Below the pieces are notes generated by a model. That model was not told the DNA's origin, searched no databases, and worked only from the letters and a program-made list of their open reading frames with translations. Below, in pieces: positions 45,624 through 51,516 of a stretch of DNA of 64,000 bases (positions are counted from its first letter, which is position 1; every line of letters starts with the position of its first letter). Location: positions 124,001 through 188,000 of the forward strand of contig QALN01000006.1 of NCBI GenBank assembly GCA_003150615.1, read 5' to 3'. The DNA is from Flavobacteriales bacterium (GTDB taxonomy: Bacteria; Bacteroidota; Bacteroidia; Flavobacteriales; UBA1820). Both the position numbers and the translations under genes were made by a program.

Positions 45624-45953
45624 TTAGGCAAACTTAATCAAATTAGCTTTTTTAAAGCACCTGTATTCGCTTTTTTCAGTATCGAAATAGGTTTGTACCG
45701 TATCATTGCGAAAACGCCCGGAGCCGTTAGTTTCCGGCAGTCTGGAAGGCTCTAACGTGCCGTAAGCCTCGCGTATGCTGCCGTCCACTTTGGCAAACCA
45801 GAATTTTACTATACGCTTGTGCATCGCTGTTTTGAGCTTGATGTTGGCCCATGCCGTTTTAAGTGCTTCGGACATCGTAAAACCGTTTTTCTTTACGAAT
45901 TGCCATGCCAGGGACATGACATTTACCAGTGTGGATTTTTTTGCGTCGCTCAT
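45624..45953 (-). CDS. SH3-like (DUF2693-type) protein, module B
   Basis: A 109-aa protein. The N-terminal helix pair (MSLAWQFVKKNGFTMSEALKTAWANIKLK) is similar to the module C gene product (KRAWMLYRNF ... TFAAALREAW). The C-terminal beta part (IVKFWFAKVDGSIREAYGTL ... RNDTVQTYFDTEKSEYRCFKKANLIKF) fits the SH3 beta-barrel fold family found in Bacteroidota mobile DNA. The frame opens at 46007, but MSDAKKS at 45953 is a better start. Promoter TAACTTTG on the minus strand at 46005-46012. Confidence 0.68.
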   Translation of the reverse strand: MSDAKKSTLVNVMSLAWQFVKKNGFTMSEALKTAWANIKLKTAMHKRIVKFWFAKVDGSIREAYGTLEPSRLPETNGSGRFRNDTVQTYFDTEKSEYRCFKKANLIKFA

Positions 45954-45976
45954 TGTTGTGGTGTTGTATTGTTGAT

Positions 45977-46114
45977 AATTAGATTTAATTGATTTATTGT
46001 ATTGCAAAGTTAGATATTACTAATTAGATAAGCAAATATTTAAGCGTTAAAAAATCAAATAAATCTAATTATTTTTTAAAACTGCTCCGTGTAAACCTAA
46101 TTTTAATATCTTTA
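45977..46114. promoter_or_regulatory. Module B divergent promoters with AATTAGAT operators
   Basis: AATTAGATTTAATT (45977-45990), TAATTAGATA (46021-46030) and the inverted AAATCTAATT (46061-46070) repeat one word in both orientations. Leftward -7 box TAACTTTG (46005-46012, minus) and rightward TATCTTTA (46107-46114) lie among them. The word differs from the operators of modules A and C. Confidence 0.55.
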
Positions 46115-46147
46115 CGGCGTAAATAATCCTTAAAATAATATTCATGT

Positions 46148-46432
46148 ATGGCTAATTTGAGAATTAAAGAAGCGATAAAGGCGCATGGGCTTACTGTCGA
46201 ACGTGTAGCCGGTCGCATGGGGGTGTTGCCTTCTGCCTTAAGCCAATCTATTAACGGCAATCCGACTGCCGACAAACTCGAAAAAATCGCGGCGGCTATT
46301 GGCTGCGCCCCTGCGGAATTGTTTGAAAAACCTAAAAATTTTGTAGCTTTGGTGTCGTCGGGGGATGAGGTCAGACGATTCGATCGTCCCGACGAACTCG
46401 CGGCGTTTATCGCTCCATTGTTGGACGCATGA
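46148..46432 (+). CDS. XRE-family repressor (module B)
   Basis: A 94-aa protein. Residues 4-64 are a Cro/C1 HTH (IKEAIKAHGLTVERVAGRMGVLPSALSQSINGNPTADKLEKIAAAIGCAPAELFEKP) alignable with the module A and C regulators (shared LEKIA, GN-T, ELF). The C-terminal part VSSGDEVRRFDRPDELAAFIAPLLDA resembles that of module C (FIDYRGTLYRCDSIDELEGLIKRL). It lacks the CxxC tail of module A. It is divergent from the SH3-like gene. Confidence 0.78.
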   Translation: MANLRIKEAIKAHGLTVERVAGRMGVLPSALSQSINGNPTADKLEKIAAAIGCAPAELFEKPKNFVALVSSGDEVRRFDRPDELAAFIAPLLDA

Positions 46433-46504
46433 TGTTTGGGTCGTACTTTTTTTCGATTTGGTGCATGTTGTTGTAGAGGTTTTATGCGATAACGCCCGCC
46501 CTGC

Positions 46505-46537
46505 ATCGGAGCCCCGGTTTTTATTCCGGGGCTTTTT
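46505..46537 (+). terminator. Terminator after XRE gene B
   Basis: GAGCCCCGG, TTTTTATT loop, CCGGGGCTTTTTATTT. Confidence 0.82.
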
Positions 46538-46884
46538 ATTTCATGGTACTGGCAACAGTGAGGAAATTTGTTAATCGAATAACCCCCAAAACCCCGAACG
46601 GGGTAACGCATCCGAGGCTTACCGACATGCTTACAATTGTTTGAAAATGAGTGACAATTAGGTTTGGTGCAACGCGTCTCAACTTCTTTCGGACACAAAG
46701 GTTATACAAAGGGTAAAATACCTTAAAAGCCACCTTGCCGAGTCTGGCCGAATTTTCGGCCGATGTCAGTTTTCGTTTTTGTGATAGATAGGCGTAATTT
46801 TCCGCCGATGTCGGTTTTCGTTTTGGCGGCGTAATTTTTCTAAACCAACTTACTCGGCAAATATTTATTCTTTTAACATTATTC

Positions 46885-47072
46885 TAACATTAATCAATTG
46901 CTCAAATCAACAACTCCGTCATTATCGTCATACATCGTCATATTTTTTAACAAACAAGCTTTTGCAATACATTGATGTTTAATTATTTGTATTGATTATG
47001 ACGGAAGTGACGGAAATGACGCTCGAAAAAAGATATTTTTTTTGCCCCTTAATTTAGTTAAAAGGTGTTAAA
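46885..47072. repeat. Right arm of the 188-bp perfect inverted repeat
   Basis: Reverse complement of 35320-35507, including the last bases of the helicase gene, which here have no coding role. This shows that the helicase end is the parent copy. The match stops abruptly on both sides. Confidence 0.82.
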
Positions 47073-47265
47073 GTCACGTCTAAATGCACGGCCAGGTTAC
47101 GGGGAGGAAAAAAACTACTCGGCGGAAAATTCCGCTTAGTTTAGCAAGGTTATAGCAAGGTCATAGCATGGGCGCATGAGCTTTAACCGACGCAAAAATG
47201 CGGTGGTTATAATCTTATCTTATTGACATTAGTTTTTATCATTGTCATATTTTTGTAATACATAT

Positions 47266-47310
47266 AATTAACTGATTTTCACCAATGTGAGATTTTCTCA
47301 CTCCGGAGTA
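47266..47310 (+). repeat. Single hairpin repeat
   Basis: CTGATTTTCACC followed by GTGAGA-TTT-TCTCAC and CCGG. It is the same family as the 36841-37018 array and abuts the second ACACTATA array. Confidence 0.78.
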
Positions 47311-47315
47311 ATCTT

Positions 47316-47515
47316 ACACTATAAAAAAAGAGGGCAAGTTGAACAAGTTGAACACTATAAAAAAGAGGGTGCAAGGTTTACAAGTTTGACACTATAAAAA
47401 GAGGATGCAAAAATCCCGGATATGGAAGAACGAATTGAGTAATTCCACAAATTCCACACTATAAAAAAGGGAGGAATAAGTTACAATAAATGACGCTATA
47501 AAAAAGAGGGTGCGC
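47316..47515 (+). repeat. Array of ACACTATAAAAAAG repeats, copy 2
   Basis: ACACTATA (last copy ACGCTATA) starts at 47316, 47352, 47388, 47456 and 47492; spacings 36, 36, 68 and 36 bp. The usual unit is ACACTATAAAAAAGAGGGTG followed by CAA and a variable stretch. It lies at the 3' end of the leftward gene at 47553. The array looks like a set of regularly phased protein sites. Confidence 0.78.
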
Positions 47516-47552
47516 CAATCTTGACACACCCCCAAAACCCCGGACTAATAGA

Positions 47553-47954
47553 TTAAAACCTTACCCCGCGGTCGGTGAGTTCTATCCGGTCTTTGATACC
47601 TTGAATATCCCGGTAGTATTCGCACATATGAAGGATGTTTATCGCCAGTTCTTTGAGTGAATATACATCGTTATACATATCATTGAAGAAACGAAAGTCA
47701 ACTCTTGCCTCCTCGTCTTTAGCCTCTAAAACCTCATTGCGGCGCTGTCGTTCCTCCGTCAGACGGTTGTATATGGCATTGATGAGCAATAACACGGGGT
47801 TAAAGCCGTCATATTTAGTTATTTGATTGGCGGCATTCAAAAAATAACCTTTCACGTCGCTCAACAGGCTTTCTTGATGCGCTCTCTGTTGGCCGAGGCT
47901 TGAGTAAACAAATGCGGTGTTTTCTGTAGCGGTGTTTTCTGTGTTTGTTTCCAT
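47553..47954 (-). CDS. Module C second leftward gene, unknown function
   Basis: A 133-aa helical protein: Thr/Glu/Asn-rich start (METNTENTATENTAF), then LLSDVKGYFLNAANQITKYDGFNPVLLLINAIYNRLTEERQRRNEV and a long C-terminal helix region (LKELAINILHMCEYYRDIQGIKDRIEL). No known family. It lies 41 bp after the module C first gene and is expected to be co-transcribed. Confidence 0.62.
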   Translation of the reverse strand: METNTENTATENTAFVYSSLGQQRAHQESLLSDVKGYFLNAANQITKYDGFNPVLLLINAIYNRLTEERQRRNEVLEAKDEEARVDFRFFNDMYNDVYSLKELAINILHMCEYYRDIQGIKDRIELTDRGVRF

Positions 47955-47995
47955 GTTGTTGTTATTGTTTAATTATTATACTGTTTTTCTTTGTG

Positions 47996-48241
47996 TTAGT
48001 CTCCCCAATACATGCCCCGGCGGCCGTTGTTACGCCATGCGTCTATCGTGGCGGCCATTGCTATGTTTATTTCGGTGTTTTCTTTGCGCACCGGGCGTTC
48101 TGCCTTGCGCAGGGCTATACGCTTTTCTTGTACCCATGCTTCACGCAGAGCTGCTGCAAATGTTTTATAGATACGTTTGAAATTGCGGTACAGCATCCAG
48201 GCGCGTTTCATTAATTTGCTTTTGTTTATCGGGGTTTTCAT
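47996..48241 (-). CDS. Small basic helical protein, module C
   Basis: An 81-aa protein rich in Arg/Lys (KSKLMKRAWMLYRNFKRIYKTFAAALREAWVQEKRIALRK). The AW...AL.xAW pattern is shared with the N-terminus of the SH3-like protein of module B. The start MKTPIN and its flanking bases match module A. The frame opens at 48295, but ATG 48241 fits. A nucleic-acid-binding role is possible given the charge. Confidence 0.65.
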   Translation of the reverse strand: MKTPINKSKLMKRAWMLYRNFKRIYKTFAAALREAWVQEKRIALRKAERPVRKENTEINIAMAATIDAWRNNGRRGMYWGD

Positions 48242-48258
48242 GACTTTATTAGTTTTGT

Positions 48259-48417
48259 TACATTTTAATGCCTTATCAACAATACAAAGATACATTAAAA
48301 TGTATCAACAGTCAAATGTTTTAACATTATTTTTTACATTTAAATGTTTTTTTTACAGACAAACAATACATTAAAATGAATTTTTACCTACTTTTGTAGA
48401 GTGTCATTAAAATGTAA
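48259..48417. promoter_or_regulatory. Module C divergent promoters with five TACATTAAAATGTA-type operators
   Basis: Sites at 48259-48270, 48291-48304 (perfect TACATTAAAATGTA), 48335-48348, 48367-48380 and 48404-48417, all near-palindromic. The leftward -7 box (TATCTTTG, minus, 48285-48292) touches site 2; the rightward -7 box (TACTTTTG, 48389-48396) lies between sites 4 and 5. This fits a lambda-like operator set for repression in both directions. Confidence 0.65.
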
Positions 48418-48421
48418 CATC

Positions 48422-48712
48422 ATGGAATTAAGAGTAAAAGAAATTTGTAAGGTAAAAGGAGTGCAAATGCAAGAACTGGCCGACCGTTTAAATATCTCCC
48501 GCGTAACACTTACCAGGAATATAAACGGCAATCCTACTATTGATACTCTCGAAAAAATTGCAGAGGGGTTAAACGTCGATGTTATTGAATTATTCGCCAA
48601 AAAGAGCGGTTTTACAGCGTTCATAGACTATCGCGGCACTTTGTACCGTTGCGATAGCATCGATGAACTGGAAGGGCTTATAAAGCGGTTAAAAACGACT
48701 GCTGAAAATTAA
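48422..48712 (+). CDS. XRE-family repressor (module C)
   Basis: A 96-aa protein with HTH residues 3-62 (VKEICKVKGVQMQELADRLNISRVTLTRNINGNPTIDTLEKIAEGLNVDVIELF) and a C-terminal part FIDYRGTLYRCDSIDELEGLIKRL like that of module B. The start is ATG 48422; the frame opens at 48401 across an operator. The DNA just after its stop encodes the module A zinc-ribbon tail out of use (48718-48762). Confidence 0.78.
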   Translation: MELRVKEICKVKGVQMQELADRLNISRVTLTRNINGNPTIDTLEKIAEGLNVDVIELFAKKSGFTAFIDYRGTLYRCDSIDELEGLIKRLKTTAEN

Positions 48713-48717
48713 GCACT

Positions 48718-48762
48718 CATGCCCGCATTGCGGTAAGTCAATAACAATAAAGGCTGAATAAC
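48718..48762 (+). pseudogene. Relic of a zinc-ribbon repressor tail
   Basis: 45 bases identical to 43856-43900, the end of XRE gene A that encodes CPHCGKSITIKAE and the stop. Here they lie 3' of the module C stop and are not part of an intact gene. They mark a duplication or recombination between modules. Confidence 0.75.
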
Positions 48763-48818
48763 GGTCTATGTCAACGCGTTTAAAACATAAATAAGGTTAA
48801 ATCCGGAAATTTAAAACA

Positions 48819-49856
48819 ATGAAAAAGACACTGTTCATCTTCACTATTCTATTGTTATTTCTGTCTAATCACCTGTATGGACAGATAACAATAATGCGCC
48901 AAGATATACAAAAGCCTAAACATGAAAATTTTAGATATGACAGTTTAAAAAATATGGTTCTGGCTAAATATGAAAACCGTTATACATATCATCACTTAAT
49001 TGGACAAACATTAATGTATTGCGGCAACCCATATCAAGACGCGAATTATGGTCGTGAAAAATCCAATTTCCAACCAGGTGATTATTATAAAGTAGATAGC
49101 ATATTACCTGATAATGTCGGTAAAGGATTATACAACAGGCTATCTTTGATAAATGTGAAAACTGGAGAAAAAGAAGAAGAAAACGGAGAGGGGCGACTTA
49201 AGTTCACGAGTAATTATGAATGGGTTGTATTAGGACACTATGAAAAGATAAAATCATTGTATCTAAATAAAAATTTCGTATATGTTATAGATACGTATAT
49301 GAGCGGCCTAAATAAACCAGACGGCATGATAAACATAAAAACAGATACGGTTACAAAACGTATTAAAATGAATACTGTATGGACTTGTGTTGATGTACAA
49401 GTAAAACCAAGAACAAAAGAGGATGGAGAGTATGAGTATGGAAAAAGAAGCCCTATTATACTTATATTTGATAATCCCGAATATGGACCGCATTATTGTT
49501 ATTTAGAAAATTGGTTTGGGGAGCCTTATGAAAACACCCAAAAAGAAAACATGCCATTAGTATGTGGTAAATTTCAATTAAAATCTTACTATGACAAGAT
49601 AAAAGCCATTAGTGCCGCAAACAAGGCTAAGAGAAAAGCGGAATTAACAAAAAAATTTGGCGTTTCAAATGCAAATCTAATTCTTGAAGGAAAAGTACGG
49701 ATTGGCATGACAAAAGACATGTGTAAAGAAGCATGGGGAATTCCGCGTGATATAAACCGTACAATTAGCGATTTTGGAACACATGAACAATGGGTATATG
49801 GCAGCGGTCAGTACCTATATTTTGAGAATGGAAAATTAACATCCATTCAAAACTAA
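48819..49856 (+). CDS. AT-rich secreted protein with BamE/DUF2845-like C-terminus (cargo candidate)
   Basis: A 345-aa protein with a signal peptide (to about residue 22, HLYGQ) and no lipobox. The main body (GQTLMYCGNPYQ, YNRLSLINVKTGEKEE, WVVLGHYEKIKSLYLNKNFVYVID) is unfamiliar. Residues about 290-345 (LEGKVRIGMTKDMCKEAWGIPRDINRTISDFGTHEQWVYGSGQYLYFENGKLTSI) look like the SmpA/BamE-like repeat domain. The gene is visibly more AT-rich than the rest of the element and sits alone beside attR, the usual place of accessory cargo. It is followed by a terminator. Confidence 0.7.
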   Translation: MKKTLFIFTILLLFLSNHLYGQITIMRQDIQKPKHENFRYDSLKNMVLAKYENRYTYHHLIGQTLMYCGNPYQDANYGREKSNFQPGDYYKVDSILPDNVGKGLYNRLSLINVKTGEKEEENGEGRLKFTSNYEWVVLGHYEKIKSLYLNKNFVYVIDTYMSGLNKPDGMINIKTDTVTKRIKMNTVWTCVDVQVKPRTKEDGEYEYGKRSPIILIFDNPEYGPHYCYLENWFGEPYENTQKENMPLVCGKFQLKSYYDKIKAISAANKAKRKAELTKKFGVSNANLILEGKVRIGMTKDMCKEAWGIPRDINRTISDFGTHEQWVYGSGQYLYFENGKLTSIQN

Positions 49857-49913
49857 AAACATTACAGACAAAGGTCTGCCTGTTTACAAGGGCATCCGGC
49901 GGATTTATTTTAT

Positions 49914-49949
49914 AAGTGGAAGGTATAAAAGCCTTCCACTTGTTTTTTA
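49914..49949 (+). terminator. Terminator after the cargo gene
   Basis: AAGTGGAAGG and CCTTCCACTT form a stem with a short loop, followed by GTTTTTT. Confidence 0.82.
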
Positions 49950-50276
49950 TAACGGTAGTATAACTGAAGGCTATGCGTCTGCGTAAAATTGCGCACACCC
50001 GGCTGTAACATCCCTATACGAACTATTCAGGATTGCTGAATAGTTGATGCGGGGTATCGTAAATCTACACAAACTGTTAAAGATTGCTGGATAGTTGAAA
50101 AATGAAGTGTACGCAGGTTATTGTATGCTTCCGAAGTCCAAGATTATTAAAAGTCCGTTACGGGAAAATCCCGTATCGGTGAAAATCAACTAATTAGAAC
50201 AAAAGTGAGAAAATCTCACATTTGTGAAAATCAATTAGTTGCAACAAAACAGCGGTAAATCCCACTTTGAAGCGTG
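49950..50276. other. Gene-free right end of the element
   Basis: Contains a palindrome AACTATTCA-ggattgc-TGAATAGTT (50031-50055) whose word GATTGCTG-ATAGTTGA recurs about 50 bp on (50079-50100), then two inverted hairpin repeats. No gene seen. Confidence 0.55.
50155..50245 (-). repeat. Two hairpin repeats in inverted orientation
   Basis: On the minus strand: TTGATTTTCACCGA then TACGGGA-TTT-TCCCGTA, and TTGATTTTCAC then GTGAGA-TTT-TCTCAC. Both belong to the family at 36841-37018. They point towards the other copies. Confidence 0.8.
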
Positions 50277-50298
50277 TTTTGGCTACCCTTTGGCTACC
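50277..50298 (+). repeat. Right copy of the double TTGGCTACC block
   Basis: Exact copy of 31063-31084, 49 bp from the attR core. Candidate integrase arm site. Confidence 0.65.
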
Positions 50299-50310
50299 TA
50301 TTGAAATAAA

Positions 50311-50342
50311 AATAGCGGAAAATCAAGTGATTAACCGCTATT
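50311..50342 (-). terminator. Replacement terminator for tRNA-Leu carried by the element
   Basis: AATAGCGG and CCGCTATT enclose an extended stem (TTAATCA / TGATTTT with two mismatches); on the minus strand TTTTTATTT follows. It lies 5 bp beyond the tRNA 3' end and stands in for the stranded host terminator at 30903-30933. Confidence 0.7.
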
Positions 50343-50346
50343 CTTT

Positions 50347-50360
50347 GTACCCGGAGCGGG
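50347..50360. repeat. attR core (within the tRNA-Leu 3' end)
   Basis: GTACCCGGAGCGGG, identical to 30938-30951. Confidence 0.88.
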
Positions 50361-50431
50361 GGTCGAACCCGCACGCCTTTGCAGGCGCTGGATTTTGAGT
50401 CCAGTGCGTCTACCAATTCCGCCATCCGGGC
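50348..50431 (-). tRNA. tRNA-Leu (anticodon CAA)
   Basis: 84-nt class II tRNA on the minus strand. Acceptor GCCCGGA pairs with TCCGGGT (one G-T). The anticodon stem is CTGGA/TCCAG with loop CTCAAAA, so the anticodon is CAA (reads UUG). A long variable arm (CGCCTGCAAAGGCG) fits Leu, and the T arm is GCGGG-TTCGACC-CCCGC. The base after A73 is CAA, not CCA, whereas the left junction keeps CCA; so the 3' CCA must be added by enzyme in this arrangement. It is the integration target. Confidence 0.95.
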
Positions 50432-50533
50432 ATGGGTGGTGTTACGCGATGCAAATATAAGGCCGTTTTTTTTCACGGGCAAAAAAACTTTGCGTAAGGG
50501 TTACAATGTAATGAGCATATATTGTGATAAATA

Positions 50534-50567
50534 CAAAAATGCCGGGTTTTAAACCCGGCATTTTTCT
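50534..50567. terminator. Bidirectional terminator downstream of the acidic protein gene
   Basis: AAAAATGCCGGGTTT and AAACCCGGCATTTTT form a near-perfect palindrome with A/T tracts at both ends. Confidence 0.85.
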
Positions 50568-50587
50568 CACATGAGAGTTGCGTACAG

Positions 50588-50980
50588 TTAGTTCTTTTTA
50601 CTTTTTCCTTTCACGGATGCGGTGTCATCGCCGTCTTCATCGTCGTCGTCGTCATCATCATCTTCCTCTTCCTCGTCATTATCGTTGTGCGGCACATCGT
50701 CGTCGTCGTCCGTATTTTCTTCTTCTATTTCGCGAGGTTTGAGTTTGGGGTCGACATCCAGTTCCATTTCAAAATTCTCCAGCCCTACGCTTAGGTATTT
50801 ACCTATTTTGATAAGATATACGGCATCTTCGGATTCAACTTGTATGGCTTCGATGGTTTCGTTCTTGTGATTTTTAAAAACGATGATATCGTCTTCGTAA
50901 TACCCTTCGGGGTATTTTTCCTTTACAAGAGCAAGGATTTCCGGAGTCATTTTCTTTGAATCGATGATAAGTCTTTTCAT
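50588..50980 (-). CDS. Small protein with Asp/Glu-rich low-complexity tail
   Basis: A 130-aa protein. Residues 1-85 are ordered-looking (LIIDSKKMTPEILALVKEKYPEGYYEDDIIVFKNHKNETIEAIQVESEDAVYLIKIGKYLSVGLENFE); 86-122 are nearly all Asp/Glu, then a short basic end (KGKSKKN). The ordered part is like small conserved proteins seen beside purine or translation genes in Bacteroidota, but I cannot name a family. The tail could mimic nucleic acid or act as a flexible linker. Confidence 0.75.
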   Translation of the reverse strand: MKRLIIDSKKMTPEILALVKEKYPEGYYEDDIIVFKNHKNETIEAIQVESEDAVYLIKIGKYLSVGLENFEMELDVDPKLKPREIEEENTDDDDDVPHNDNDEEEEDDDDDDDDEDGDDTASVKGKSKKN

Positions 50981-51453
50981 TATTCTTTACCGTTGTATTT
51001 GAAATGTTTTTTTTGTTTTTCGGATTATGGCCTCTAGGGCCTTTGAGCGCGCTAATATATAAATAGTGGCACAATCCGCCATGATTAAACCGATTTTTTT
51101 TAGGTGTTTAAATAGTTGAAAATCAAGGGTAAATTTGTGGAAGCCGGACAATTTTCATACCTGTGGGTATTTTCGGGAGAAAAAACCGGGAAAATACCCT
51201 GTAATCTTCGGTAAATTATTGTAGCTTATTTTTTGCCCTAAGGGCGCAGCAAGCGCGGTTATGGTTATATATCATTACAGAGTCATATATGTTGATTTGT
51301 CTGTTTGCCGTTTCATGCGGTAAAGTTTCGACGTGTCCGTCCGGACATGTTTGCCCGGTCAATTTTGTTTTGTATGTAGGTATGCCGTCGGATAATCCGT
51401 TGCGTGGTACGGAATGACTTGGGATAGGCAGGGTAGTGGTGCCGCATGAAACG
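50981..51453. other. Gene-free gap before corA 3' end
   Basis: Holds a hairpin GGGTATTTTC...GAAAATACCC (about 51164-51202) and otherwise nothing I can support; the small leftward frames in it have no conserved look. Confidence 0.4.
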
Positions 51454-51491
51454 GGCATGGCAGCCAGTCCGTACGGACTGGCTGCCATGCC
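51454..51491. repeat. 38-bp perfect palindrome downstream of corA
   Basis: Arms GGCATGGCAGCCAGTCCGT and ACGGACTGGCTGCCATGCC meet with no loop. There is no T-run, so it is not a classical terminator. It lies 26 bp past the corA stop. Confidence 0.8.
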
Positions 51492-51516
51492 TTGAGAATT
51501 ATGTTCGTGTGTTTAA

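Larger units (their letters stand above)
46538..47552. other. One-kilobase gene-free repeat region
   Basis: No gene could be supported here. It contains, in order: a degenerate pair of GGCCGATGTC-GTTTTCGTTTT direct repeats (46752-46840), the right arm of the 188-bp inverted repeat, a CGGCGGAAAATTCCGC palindrome (47123-47138), a good promoter (TTGACA at about 47223 and TATTTTTG at 47247-47254), one hairpin repeat and the second ACACTATA array. This density of repeats suggests a replication or packaging control region. Confidence 0.6.
30938..50360. mobile_element. About 19.4-kb phage-satellite-like integrated island in tRNA-Leu
   Basis: The island is bounded by the 14-bp core repeat, with a tyrosine integrase at the left end and an intact tRNA gene at the right. 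Inside are an HTH/excisionase-like gene, an SF3 helicase, a zinc-finger/TOPRIM primase, a tape-measure gene with two companions, several XRE regulators with divergent small genes, repeat families not seen in the flanks, and one AT-rich secreted-protein gene. No terminase, portal, capsid, lysis, relaxase or conjugation gene was found. This points to a satellite or reduced prophage that depends on a helper for particles. The boundaries are well supported; the satellite reading is an inference. Confidence 0.8.

Noticed and set aside
47316..47515. CRISPR array
   Set aside because: Repeat units are degenerate, the variable parts are short and partly shared between arrays, and there is no cas gene.
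42373..48712. Toxin-antitoxin systems (XRE antitoxin with small toxin)
   Set aside because: Genes are divergent rather than in one transcript, operators look lambda-like, and no RelE, HipA, HicA or Fic motif is visible. Not excluded for the unknown small proteins.
30938..50360. Integrative conjugative or mobilizable element
   Set aside because: No relaxase, coupling protein or type IV secretion gene was found among the reading frames.
50622..50870. Serine-rich open frame on the plus strand
   Set aside because: It is the antisense of the Asp/Glu-rich tail (GAT/GAC repeats read as ATC/TCG on the other strand).
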